Virus record (IMG/VR): IMGVR_UViG_3300046167_000666
Location: 1-30,641 of that record
DNA from: a virus
Strand: one strand, 5' to 3'
Length of the DNA: 30,641 bases
In this document: piece by piece, positions 23,390 through 30,641 of the stretch
Layout: each line of letters starts with the position of its first letter
Numbering within the stretch: position 1 is the first letter of the stretch
Translations under genes and position numbers: made by a program
Notes under the pieces: model-generated
Database searches by the model: none
What the model was told of the DNA's origin: nothing
What the model saw: only the letters and a program-made list of their open reading frames with translations

Positions 23390-23823
23390 AATCCTCCGAC
23401 TTTAAATCTTTCCCAATCAATATACGATTTAATGTGAAACCCCATTGTCGATATTGTTTTCAATATTGAGTTAAGTGTTTCCACTTTTTCTGACTGATAT
23501 GATAATTTTAGGTTAGCCTTTATGATTTCACTATCAGCATCCAGATAATCATTAATCTGAGCTTTTAATATCTTACCTTTTGCAGGAAGTTTCCATCCTT
23601 TTTCAATCTGTTCTTGTGTCGGACCGTCTGTATAAAACTCGTATTTTTCCAATTTTAATTCTTTCGTTTGAGACTCCATCTTTTTAAGAAGAAGTCTTTC
23701 GCGAGACAAAAACTGGTAATACTTGTTATGTAACTTAGCAATCTCAAGGGCTGCATTTCCAATTTCTGCTTTGTCCAACTGGCTGTCTTTTGACCATTCT
23801 TCAAATATTTCGTCTAACGTCAT
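23386..23823 (-). CDS. uvsY: UvsY recombination mediator
   Basis: 145 residues (T4 UvsY is 137). It is mostly helical; the N-terminal LDEIFEEWSKDSQLDKAEI and C-terminal STMGFHIKSYIDWERFKVG match UvsY proteins. UvsY helps load the UvsX recombinase on gp32-coated DNA. It is first in the operon, with a strong sigma-70-type promoter about 40 bases upstream. Confidence 0.9.
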   Translation of the reverse strand: MTLDEIFEEWSKDSQLDKAEIGNAALEIAKLHNKYYQFLSRERLLLKKMESQTKELKLEKYEFYTDGPTQEQIEKGWKLPAKGKILKAQINDYLDADSEIIKANLKLSYQSEKVETLNSILKTISTMGFHIKSYIDWERFKVGGL

Positions 23824-23859
23824 ACTATATACTCTTTAAAAAGTTACACCTAATATAAC

Positions 23860-23888
23860 ATTATACTACATGGTTAAACTTTTGTAAA
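23860..23888 (-). promoter_or_regulatory. Strong sigma-70-type promoter of the uvsY operon
   Basis: TTTACA (23888-23883) and a perfect TATAAT (23865-23860) are separated by 17 bases. The -35 lies in the last codons of the gp19-like gene. It should drive uvsY to gene 46 before late transcription begins, and it is the best consensus promoter I see in the window. Confidence 0.82.
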
Positions 23889-24377
23889 GCGATAATTAGC
23901 AAACTTAAACGAAGCAGTTGCTTCTATGTAAGCAATCTCTGTATCTTTTGAATCGACCTGTATCGGTGTAAGTGATATAGGAAACATATCAATAATATCA
24001 ATACGCATTAATGGATTCCTGGCGCTACTGAGTATCATGATATTTGCATCGGAATATATTCCTCTACCTGAAAAACTGTCTTGATTCTCTATCTGTGCAA
24101 ACTGTTCGAATTCTTCTGGAAAACCAATTGCGGTAATCCAATCAAATATCTCAAGATAGTTACTCATATCTTCATTGATCTTAAATGTGACTTCTAGCGT
24201 TTCGTATTCTATGTGGTCACCATATACAGGAATCTTTTTGAACGGAGTTGGCATCTCTGTGAACGGTAGATTAACTCCAGGAAGGGTAATAGACTGTACA
24301 AAGAACTCCATTGATTCAGCTTTATTGATACTAAAGCTAAACCCTGTGGGGGATAACATATTCTTATTAATGGCCAT
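23874..24377 (-). CDS. gp19-like tail-tube protein
   Basis: 167 residues. FFVQSITLPGVNLPF, then KKIPVYGDHIEYETLEVTFK and NYLEIFDWITAIG, follow the strand order of T4 gp19-like tube proteins (T4 gp19 is 163). In T4 this position after gene 23 is taken by gene 24, so this is either a displaced tube gene or a second tube paralogue. A CATAAATA late-type promoter lies 43 bases upstream. Confidence 0.68.
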   Translation of the reverse strand: MAINKNMLSPTGFSFSINKAESMEFFVQSITLPGVNLPFTEMPTPFKKIPVYGDHIEYETLEVTFKINEDMSNYLEIFDWITAIGFPEEFEQFAQIENQDSFSGRGIYSDANIMILSSARNPLMRIDIIDMFPISLTPIQVDSKDTEIAYIEATASFKFANYRFTKV

Positions 24378-24419
24378 GGTGATTCTATGCTCCGCAAAGT
24401 AATTATAACAATATTCTTG

Positions 24420-24427
24420 TATTTATG
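24420..24427 (-). promoter_or_regulatory. T4-type late promoter variant (CATAAATA)
   Basis: CATAAATA on the minus strand, one base off the T4 late consensus TATAAATA, lies 43 bases before the gp19-like ATG. The spacing matches the other late promoters here. Confidence 0.55.
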
Positions 24428-24433
24428 TCAACC

Positions 24434-24461
24434 AAAAAAAAGAGGCGCCGAAGCGCCTCTC
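24434..24461 (-). terminator. Rho-independent terminator after gene 23
   Basis: AGAGGCGC, loop TTCG, GCGCCTCT, then a run of eight T on the minus strand. The perfect 8-bp stem with a stable UUCG loop lies 30 bases after the capsid gene stop and separates it from the next transcription unit. Confidence 0.92.
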
Positions 24462-24489
24462 AAAAATGTCCCTTTTGGGATTCTTTTTA

Positions 24490-25830
24490 TTACAGCAAGT
24501 TCTGTACAACAGTTCTGCGGTAGTAAACGTTTGAATCAACTTCAAGCGCTGCAGCTGCTTCAGGACTATTTGCACCTTTTGCGAATGGGTTTGGAGCCAT
24601 GCCATAACGGGTCTTGAAACCAATTTTTGGCTGGAACGTGTCTTGATCGACAGCGCGTACCATTTGCAGAGGAACATATGGGCAGTAGAAAAGACCAGCG
24701 TCGAATGCGTTAGCACCCTTATAACCGATAGTCATGTAGTTACCAGTTGTGTATGGATCGATATATACACGGTAACGACCATTCAGTACACCAGCGAAGG
24801 TGTTACCAGTATCGTCTACTTGGAGGTTGTTGCTGTTCAGAGCAGGAGTGTAATCGAGAACACCAGCCATCTGAAGTGCAGAAGCAACGTCAGAAGAACA
24901 GATGATTACGTTACCCTTTCCACGTCGAGTCTGCTTAGCAATTATGTTTGCTTCGCGTTCGATGTGGAACATAAGACCCTTGAACTTCTCAACAGACCAA
25001 CGGCCGTTTGCATCGACGTCGAGGTCGAAGAAACCGTCAGTAGTTACGCCGCCAACAGAACCGCGTACAGCAGTTACGTTGATTGAACGAATAACTTCGC
25101 GGTTGATTTCAGCAAGAATCTCAGCAGCAAGAATGTTTGACAACTCAGCTTCTGCGTCAAGACCGTGAACAGCTTTCAAGTCTTGTGCAAGTTCGAGTGA
25201 GTAGTCAGCTTTCAGAGCGCGTGACTTAGCAGTTACAGTCACCTTATCGATGCTGAATGCCATCTCGTTGAACGCAGCGTTTCCTTCAGTAGCGCCTGTC
25301 TCCATACCTTGAGTATAGTTGTAAGACTGAGTGTCGGGAAGGTTAAGGTTGTTAGCATCGCTATCGAAGTCAGTACCAACCTGCTCGCCACCGGGTGTGT
25401 TAGCACCAGATGCAGTAGACGAGTGTGCTGTGTCTGCTTCGTTGTAGAATGCTTCTGCGCCGCCTTGGTTGGTGTACTTAGTACGCAATGCAAAGATCAG
25501 TCCAGTAGGACCAGTCATTGGCTGCACACCACATACATCATATGCCATTAAGTTAGGCATAGCGCGACGAACGAGTGAGATAAGGATTGGATCGTAAGAA
25601 CCCAAGTTAGCGTTACCAGCCATGCCACCAACGCCGACAGCGTTAGTAGGTGCCGTTTCTGAAAGCAAAGATTGGTCAGCGCCTATCTCAGCAGATTCAC
25701 GCAGAGCGCGCTCAGTGTTTTCGAGAACCATAGCAGTCACTTGACGTTTGTGCTGGTCCTGAATCTCGGGAAGATCAGGATGAGAGATCACTGATTCCCA
25801 CTTGTTCTGAATTTGTTCGTTTAAATTCAT
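24490..25830 (-). CDS. 23: Major capsid protein gp23
   Basis: 446 residues. It begins MNLNEQIQNKWESVISHPDL, and the segments RRAMPNLMAYDVCGVQPMTG and LALRTKYTNQGGAEAFYNE-like are standard gp23 features. T4 gp23 is longer (521) and is cleaved by gp21 after about 65 residues; a similar removal here is likely. AGGAG lies nine bases before the ATG and a perfect late promoter further upstream. Placement after 21 and 22 is as in T4. Confidence 0.97.
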   Translation of the reverse strand: MNLNEQIQNKWESVISHPDLPEIQDQHKRQVTAMVLENTERALRESAEIGADQSLLSETAPTNAVGVGGMAGNANLGSYDPILISLVRRAMPNLMAYDVCGVQPMTGPTGLIFALRTKYTNQGGAEAFYNEADTAHSSTASGANTPGGEQVGTDFDSDANNLNLPDTQSYNYTQGMETGATEGNAAFNEMAFSIDKVTVTAKSRALKADYSLELAQDLKAVHGLDAEAELSNILAAEILAEINREVIRSINVTAVRGSVGGVTTDGFFDLDVDANGRWSVEKFKGLMFHIEREANIIAKQTRRGKGNVIICSSDVASALQMAGVLDYTPALNSNNLQVDDTGNTFAGVLNGRYRVYIDPYTTGNYMTIGYKGANAFDAGLFYCPYVPLQMVRAVDQDTFQPKIGFKTRYGMAPNPFAKGANSPEAAAALEVDSNVYYRRTVVQNLL

Positions 25831-25872
25831 TTAGTAGTACTCCTATTTTTGAATTTGGGCAGATACCGTTTA

Positions 25873-25880
25873 TATTTATA
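25873..25880 (-). promoter_or_regulatory. T4-type late promoter of gene 23
   Basis: A perfect TATAAATA on the minus strand lies 43 bases before the gene 23 ATG. It would be read by the gp55-directed polymerase. Confidence 0.85.
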
Positions 25881-25885
25881 TAAAT

Positions 25886-26923
25886 TTATCTTTTAATTGT
25901 TTTTGAGATTGCTTGAACATAATTTCTCATCTCAACAGGTACAACCTTCTCATCGGATCCATTGTCATTCGAACCAATGGTATCTTCTTCGATGATAAGA
26001 CCAGTATTAGTTTCTTCTTTTGACTCAGAGAAATATTGGCCCTTGATGATGGCTAATTTTTCTTTATATTCATCAATTGAAGCAAACTCAACATTCTCAC
26101 TCAAAGAACGAAGTTTCTCAACTTGTGTATCAACAAGGCCTTCAGTGACCTCTTCAAAAGCGGAGACGACCATGTTTTCGTTGATTTCGTTTGTCAAACG
26201 TACATTCTCTGATACTACAGACTCGATTTGATCTTCTAGTTCAGAAATTGCATTTTCCATTTCACCAATCATGTCAACCTTCTCAGAAGGAACATCGACA
26301 TAATTTTCAGCAAAGAGAGTCTTCAATCCTTCGATAAAGTTCTCTGTGCTTTCAACACGGAAATTGTTTTCGAGTTCGACAGAATTTTCTTCTAGCCACT
26401 TCTCGACTACGTAATCCATATATGTGTTGATCTGTTCATGCAGTTCAGAGATAGATTCGGAAACTTGCTCTTCGAGCTTAGTCTCGTATTCTTCTTCGAT
26501 ACGTGCAGATTCAATTGTAACTCGGTTTGAAACTGCCGCTTCAAAAAGAGTAGTAGCTTTTGCGTGAAAATCTTCAGAAAGTTCTTCACCGTCAAACAAG
26601 GACTCAACGTCTTCTTTTACGCCTGCAGCCATAGGTGCAGGTGCAGCGACAGAATTCATCTTAATGTCACCCATGTTTTGGGCAGAAGTAGCAAGACCTG
26701 AGTCAGCCTCTTTTCCAACTTGGTCGAGTGTCTTATCAAGAAACGCAGAAAGATCCTGCCTGGACATGCCAGCAAAATGTTTCATTGCCTTTGAAAGCAT
26801 CTCAGATTTTGATGCTGTTGGCTTTAGAGAGGCCATCGCCGAAGTTGTTTCTTCGATGCTCTCTTCAGCTATATTTTGGTCCTCTGAACTAGCAAGAGAG
26901 ACCTCTTTGTTTTCTTCAGTCAT
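25886..26923 (-). CDS. 22: Prohead core scaffold gp22
   Basis: 345 residues (T4 gp22 is 269). It is very acidic and largely helical or coiled-coil, with repeated Glu-rich helices (EEEYETKLEEQVSESISE). It lies between protease gp21 and capsid gp23, the fixed place of the scaffold gene. Scaffold is degraded during head maturation. GGGAG is eight bases before the ATG, and a late promoter lies 38 bases upstream. Confidence 0.88.
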   Translation of the reverse strand: MTEENKEVSLASSEDQNIAEESIEETTSAMASLKPTASKSEMLSKAMKHFAGMSRQDLSAFLDKTLDQVGKEADSGLATSAQNMGDIKMNSVAAPAPMAAGVKEDVESLFDGEELSEDFHAKATTLFEAAVSNRVTIESARIEEEYETKLEEQVSESISELHEQINTYMDYVVEKWLEENSVELENNFRVESTENFIEGLKTLFAENYVDVPSEKVDMIGEMENAISELEDQIESVVSENVRLTNEINENMVVSAFEEVTEGLVDTQVEKLRSLSENVEFASIDEYKEKLAIIKGQYFSESKEETNTGLIIEEDTIGSNDNGSDEKVVPVEMRNYVQAISKTIKR

Positions 26924-26960
26924 TGATCTAACTCCCTAAAAATTTTTGAAGTATACTGTG

Positions 26961-26968
26961 TATTTATA
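26961..26968 (-). promoter_or_regulatory. T4-type late promoter of gene 22
   Basis: A perfect TATAAATA on the minus strand, 38 bases before the gp22 ATG and just after the gp21 stop. Confidence 0.82.
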
Positions 26969-26980
26969 TGAATTTTAATT

Positions 26981-27637
26981 TTAAACTGATCGAAGAAATT
27001 TTTCGAACATCTGTATTCTTTTCTGTTCGTCGAGTTTCTTCTTTCGAGAGCTCTTTTCAATTTCTTCCTTAATATCTTCAAGTGTGTGTGCTACAGGTTT
27101 CCCATTGTTCCAAACCCATTCAACACCTTCCATGATGCCATTTACAAACGCATCAGGTGCTGAAGGATCAGCAACAATATCGGCCGCAGTTGCAAGATAA
27201 AAATCTTCTTGCACTTCCATAACGCCATCTTTGCCCTCTTTCAGAGAACCCATACCTCTTGAAGAAACACCTAATTGTGCACCGTCCTCGATGAGACCCG
27301 CTGCGATTTGACCCATAGGTGTTGAAGAAATTTTTGCCTTGCCGATGAAGTTATCTCCTTCTCGACGAAGTTGTGTGATCATATGTGAAACTCGGTCAAG
27401 ATTGATTGTGGGACCATTTGGATGACCAAGTTCGCCATAAGCGCGACCTTTTTCTACTGATTCGGACATGTAACGATTTACTTCTCGTTCGAGAATATCG
27501 GTATTATACCTACGACCATTTCTATTAGGAATATTTCCTTGAAGAAAAATACCCTCAATGAACATATTCTTTTTGCCGTTTTCATTCTCTTCGGTGAGTA
27601 CCTTTACCGTTTCAGTAACTTCTGTGATTAGTTTCAT
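26981..27637 (-). CDS. 21: Prohead protease gp21
   Basis: 218 residues from the ATG at 27637 (T4 gp21 is 212). NRNGRRYNTDILEREVNRY near the N-terminus, the His of GELGHPNGPTINLDRVSH and the Ser of GVSSRGMGSL mark the herpes-type serine protease fold. It cleaves prohead proteins during maturation. AAGG lies eight bases upstream of this ATG; the longer open frame runs into the preceding gene. Confidence 0.94.
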   Translation of the reverse strand: MKLITEVTETVKVLTEENENGKKNMFIEGIFLQGNIPNRNGRRYNTDILEREVNRYMSESVEKGRAYGELGHPNGPTINLDRVSHMITQLRREGDNFIGKAKISSTPMGQIAAGLIEDGAQLGVSSRGMGSLKEGKDGVMEVQEDFYLATAADIVADPSAPDAFVNGIMEGVEWVWNNGKPVAHTLEDIKEEIEKSSRKKKLDEQKRIQMFEKFLRSV

Positions 27638-27647
27638 TGTTTTTACC

Positions 27648-27881
27648 TTATGAGTAAGCAATCGATGTTGCCAAGACGGCGGCGTTTGATGTAAGCGTTT
27701 CTGTCGGTTCTTTAATAACATAAGCAACAGAACCTGCCGGCATTGTAAATGTCGCAGTGTTGCTGTTGGTAATCAGAAATGCGGTATCTGCACTTGAATT
27801 GTAAAGTCTAACCACAGACGCATTCGAAACTGTTGATGCAGAACCGATTGCTGCTTCTGCTGATAATACTTTCATCTTCAT
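27648..27881 (-). CDS. Small virion protein (77 aa)
   Basis: A beta-rich, Ala/Ser/Thr-rich protein with VVRLYNSSADTAFLITNS and TFTMPAGSVAYVIKEP. The TMPAGxxxxxxKEP pattern occurs in small head-region proteins of many marine phages. It sits in the head-gene cluster. Its exact role, such as decoration, is inferred. Confidence 0.6.
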   Translation of the reverse strand: MKMKVLSAEAAIGSASTVSNASVVRLYNSSADTAFLITNSNTATFTMPAGSVAYVIKEPTETLTSNAAVLATSIAYS

Positions 27882-27894
27882 TTTGATTTCTCTC

Positions 27895-28626
27895 TTAACT
27901 TAATCCGTTTTTAATCAGTGTGCCGTCAAACGCTGATGTAATACGTGCGTTGTTACCGGCAATCATTTCGACTCTAACATCAATGTCCGTTTTTTCCGGA
28001 ATAACAAGAAGCGATTCGAATTCATAAGAATACTGACCTGTCACCTCAAATGCGTGACCAATTCTAAAGTTACTTTGACCGTCAAATCTGAATTGCACAT
28101 CACCGCTACACGAATCTGTGCCCACTGTACTGCAAACAAAATGTTTAATAAACAATGTATAACCCGCGGGTACTGTATACACGGCCATCAATGTTTGACC
28201 TTTACCAGCAGTAATTTTGGCAACAGTTACTAATCCAACTTTAACATCAATATCGCCGGTATTTGTCAACGAGGTCTGATCGATATAAAAAACCCGAGAC
28301 ACACGGCGAAATGTATTAATTGAAGAATTGCCTGTTTGCAATGTTAGATCAACAATTTCTATTAGTGTGTTGTAGTTTGCATCAAGACCTTCGATCTGAA
28401 CTTGGCCGCCGACTTCAGCAGGGTCAGCACAATCTACAGTAACGAGACTGGGACCGGCATCCCATGTTGCCCAAGGATAAAAAGTATCGCTGATATCCCA
28501 AATCGTGCCTGTGTCACTAGTACTCATGGACGGCACAGCACCAAATTTATGAACGCCAGAGGTACCTTTTACAAGGCCTCTGGCGACGTTAATTTCAAAA
28601 TTTTCGTTGGGATAATATCTCGACAT
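27895..28626 (-). CDS. Virion structural protein (243 aa)
   Basis: A beta-rich protein of a type I recognise from marine phage genomes: N-terminal MSRYYPNENFEINVARG, central GKGQTLMAVYTVPAGYTLFI, and C-terminal DVRVEMIAGNNARITSAFDG. It lies in the head cluster before gp21. The function is probably structural, not determined more precisely. Its CCC codons are read in the normal frame, including CCC AGT. Confidence 0.6.
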   Translation of the reverse strand: MSRYYPNENFEINVARGLVKGTSGVHKFGAVPSMSTSDTGTIWDISDTFYPWATWDAGPSLVTVDCADPAEVGGQVQIEGLDANYNTLIEIVDLTLQTGNSSINTFRRVSRVFYIDQTSLTNTGDIDVKVGLVTVAKITAGKGQTLMAVYTVPAGYTLFIKHFVCSTVGTDSCSGDVQFRFDGQSNFRIGHAFEVTGQYSYEFESLLVIPEKTDIDVRVEMIAGNNARITSAFDGTLIKNGLS

Positions 28627-28629
28627 TTA

Positions 28630-29205
28630 TTACTTCTTATATTTTTCTTTCTGCAAAAACGACGGCTTCTCTTTCTTTTTGATAACTTCTTTATCATCGT
28701 CATCATCATCTTCGTCATCTTCGTCTTCGTCATCATCATCTTCGTCATCGTCTTCTTCGAAGATTAGATCAACCAACTCTTGATAACCTTCCTCAGTCGA
28801 AGTCATTTCGTCTATTAGTTCGCGCTCTTCGTCTGTTGCTTCTTCTCGGAATGTTTCAATTGCGCCGTCGATAATGTTCAAAAAATAACTAGGTGAACCT
28901 TCGACAAGATGTGATTCAATGCGATTGATAATATCTTCATCGATTTCTTCTGATGACAGGACAGCTTTAATGTCTTCGATGGAAAAAGTTTCTGTCGATT
29001 CGTACACAGACTCATCGTCGCCAGCATCATAACCTGCACGTTGCTCTTTACGTGAAGCATACGTATGGCCTTTGACTGCCTTCTCGATTTCAGCTACACC
29101 GGGTCCGTCCATGACAGAAACGTTTTCTGTGTGTTTTTCCATGAACCTCTGTTCGTCTTCGGCGTTCTGTTTGTACTTTTCTAATATGGTCTTTAGAGTG
29201 CTCAT
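28630..29205 (-). CDS. Acidic head-cluster protein in the gene 68 position
   Basis: 191 residues. The helical N-terminus (LKTILEKYKQNAEDEQRFME) is followed by acidic helices, a run of about 22 Asp/Glu, and a basic C-terminus (KKKEKPSFLQKEKYKK). In T4, gp67 has such an acidic tail and gp68 follows it; here the acidic run is in the second gene. It is likely a prohead core component, by position and charge. The start overlaps the gp67-like stop. Confidence 0.55.
   Translation of the reverse strand: MSTLKTILEKYKQNAEDEQRFMEKHTENVSVMDGPGVAEIEKAVKGHTYASRKEQRAGYDAGDDESVYESTETFSIEDIKAVLSSEEIDEDIINRIESHLVEGSPSYFLNIIDGAIETFREEATDEERELIDEMTSTEEGYQELVDLIFEEDDDEDDDDEDEDDEDDDDDDKEVIKKKEKPSFLQKEKYKK
28693..28759 (-). 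repeat. Imperfect triplet repeat encoding an Asp/Glu run
   Basis: Repeated GAT/GAC/GAA codons (TCA/TCG/TTC triplets on the plus strand) fill about 67 bases and encode the acidic tract. Such runs can change length by replication slippage in steps of one codon. Confidence 0.8.
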
Positions 29206-29372
29206 TCTTCTGTTTCCTGTTCGTCTTTATTGAATAGTTGTGAAGATATTTCTTCAACTTTCTTTTCTAAAGCCGCATCTATCTTAGGTTCCATTGCTGA
29301 TGAAAACGCCTTGATTGCCTCTAACGGTTTATCTTCTACAGCGGCACTAATAAAATTTGTGATATCATTCAT
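29202..29372 (-). CDS. 67: Prohead core protein gp67-like (56 aa)
   Basis: 56 residues from the ATG at 29372, with GGAG six bases upstream. FISAAVEDKPLEAIKAFSSAM resembles the short N-terminal helical part of T4-like gp67, a core protein cleaved during maturation. It ends in an acidic tail. The position, before 68-like, 21, 22 and 23, agrees. A perfect late promoter lies 36 bases upstream. Confidence 0.65.
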   Translation of the reverse strand: MNDITNFISAAVEDKPLEAIKAFSSAMEPKIDAALEKKVEEISSQLFNKDEQETEE

Positions 29373-29407
29373 AGTTGTCTCCATTCCAAATGATTTATGT
29401 TATTTAT

Positions 29408-29415
29408 TATTTATA
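29408..29415 (-). promoter_or_regulatory. T4-type late promoter of the head-gene operon
   Basis: TATAAATA on the minus strand lies 36 bases before the gp67-like ATG and just inside the small gap after the upstream structural gene. Confidence 0.82.
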
Positions 29416-29417
29416 TA

Positions 29418-30025
29418 CTATCTAAGTGCAATATCCTGCACTTTCGTTGCAATTCTTCCAAGCTTTTTGCCTGTAGTACCTGTGTCTCTATGATCAGCTA
29501 ACTGTTCATCCCATACAGAATCAACAATTGCATCAATATCTGCCTGTGTAATCGCTACAGACGCTGCTTCAATCGTAATCAAATCTACGATGTTAGACCT
29601 TACAAGAGAAGTAGAAACACCTTCAGCAAATAAAAATGGGTTTTCTCCAGTTTCTCTTGTATATAAATTACCGACTACTGTTAATGTATACGCGTCACCA
29701 GAAGCTGCTGGTTGAATTCTCCATCCGTTCTCTAAGAACAATGTAGTACCAACGTTTTGAACATCTGTAACTGGGGTCTCCACCTAACACACTTAAAGCT
29801 TTAGGGCCATGTCATTCCAGTGCCTTGTTCAGGTGACGCAAGTACCCATTCTTTCCAGGCTTCATAAATGTCTTCTTTAGCATTTATATCGGTGACGCCT
29901 GATGCAATATAAATTATTCTTGAGTAACCATCAAACGCAACTTTTTGATTACCAAACTGAAGCGTTGACGCGTTCTCGTCTGTCCAGTTGTTAAACGTTT
30001 GATGGTAGTGAAGTCCCATTCCCAT
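29418..30025 (-). CDS. Virion structural protein, needs two +1 shifts at CCC
   Basis: The first frame has IIYIASGVTDINAKEDIYEA and WKEWVLASPEQGTGMTWP and stops at CCC TAA. A +1 step at that CCC (29806-29804) continues KALSVLGGDP. A second +1 step at CCC-A (29775-29773) gives VTDVQNVGTTLFLENGWRIQ and the rest. GGDPxxxxQxVGxxxFLENGWRI is a familiar pattern of one continuous phage structural protein. The total would be about 201 residues. The start overlaps the upstream stop (TAATG). The C-terminal VWDEQLADHRDTGTTGKKL is also typical of such proteins. Confidence 0.78.
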
Positions 30026-30637
30026 TATTGATTAATCTCAGACCATCCAAGATTGAAGTGTGCTGTTATATCTCCAATAGATGTATTCGATGTTTTAAAA
30101 TCAATTGCTGGTTGCAATGGCTTAACTACTACAGTAAAGTAAATCTGATTACCATAGTCTCCACGCATACGACCGTTGCTTGTAATTGTTAATCCTTGAG
30201 TATTTACAGCAGTCGTAAACTCAATGTCTTCATAAAGTTCTGCTGTATTAATGCCAGTTACTTTAATATAAAAATCTTGACCGCCATTTTCGTCAAAGTT
30301 CAATACAGTACTAGCCGAACCAACTATGTCATAAAGTCGAATTGGATATCCCTTCTCTGTGCCGCAACACAGCTGGCATACTATACGAGGTAGTTGTTCC
30401 GGTTGTCCAAGAAAATACTCCGTGATCTTCAGTGCTACCATTCTCTGAATAGTTTTTAAATGCACCATCTTGGAAATTATTGAATGTTTGGTTTACATCA
30501 ACAAACCCTTTACTACGTACATACGTTGATAACATATGAGCGCCACCACCCCAAAACTTTGGGCGATCTGCAAGAACATAATTATTTGGCTTATACACTT
30601 CTACGGCGTTATTAGGTAATTGACTTACTGGTACCAT
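30025..30637 (-). CDS. Virion structural protein, frame change near 30362, may extend beyond window
   Basis: The first frame (LADRPKFWGGGAHMLSTYVR ... EDHGVFSWTTGTTTSY, MPAVLR) loses protein-like character after GTG TTG CGG. The +1 frame from there gives TEKGYPIRLYDIVGSASTVL, ENGGQDFYIKVTG and a beta-rich C-terminus. CGG-C (30364-30362) is the candidate site; a slip at TTG-C is also possible. About 203 residues if started at 30637, which is only four bases from the window edge, so the true start may lie outside. Family unknown; a structural role is inferred from context. Confidence 0.55.
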
Positions 30638-30641
30638 CCAA

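Noticed and set aside
28690-28760. Low-complexity triplet stretch as a mobile or regulatory repeat.
   Set aside because: It is explained by a coding Asp/Glu run that keeps frame in the acidic protein.

Overview
The window is a segment of a T4-like myovirus (tailed phage), most probably marine and with a proteobacterial host. Every gene I can support is read from the minus strand, so transcription runs from high to low coordinates. The T4 core order is recognisable: prohead genes 67-like, 21, 22, 23; then uvsY, uvsW, 55, 47, 46; then 45, 44, 62, regA. The accessory genes resemble those of cyanophages and pelagiphages: peptide deformylase, NodU-type carbamoyltransferase, Gp88, a SprT-like protease, sugar transferases and a DruA-like protein. 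The host is inferred only indirectly. The tmRNA is circularly permuted, a form known from alphaproteobacteria, some betaproteobacteria and cyanobacteria.

Layout from the upstream (right) end: 30.6-27.6 kb holds virion structural and prohead genes. 27.6-23.9 kb holds protease gp21, scaffold gp22, major capsid gp23 and a gp19-like tail-tube protein, with T4 late promoters (TATAAATA or close) 36-43 nt before several starts. 23.9-15.4 kb is a tightly overlapping replication, recombination and late-transcription operon: uvsY, a radical-SAM/SPASM gene, uvsW, an Sm-like gene, sigma-55, carbamoyltransferase, 47 and 46. 15.4-10.0 kb holds a nuclease, a cupin-like gene, deformylase, a glycosyltransferase, clamp gp45, clamp loader gp44/gp62, RegA and a winged-helix gene with its own promoter. 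9.7-9.5 kb carries two tandem tRNA-Gly-like genes with almost no D arm. 9.5-1.8 kb is accessory: SprT, a DruA-like protein, a P-loop kinase, GT29-like and GT8-like transferases, Gp88, a HAD phosphatase and small unknowns. 1.8-1.5 kb encodes a two-piece, permuted tmRNA. The left end has a GT92-like transferase, a small basic protein and a holin-like membrane protein.

Two signals stand out. First, the permuted tmRNA is complete by eye: acceptor stem, T arm, trans-pairing P2 helix, a closing hairpin in the removed spacer, and a tag reading ANDAFYGEVALAA. Second, at least seven genes only make full-length, family-like proteins if the ribosome moves +1, and nearly every such site can be placed at a CCC (Pro) or CGG (Arg) codon. 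Three of them are CCC-UAA. Codons CCN, CGG and CUN are read by tRNAs whose m1G37 modification (TrmD) normally suppresses +1 slippage, so the sites share a mechanism. The alternative is insertion errors at G/C-rich spots. A/T runs of seven bases elsewhere in the genes keep frame, and CCC is also used dozens of times as a normal codon. A tmRNA, two odd tRNA-Gly-like RNAs and a deformylase in the same window make translation a recurring theme.
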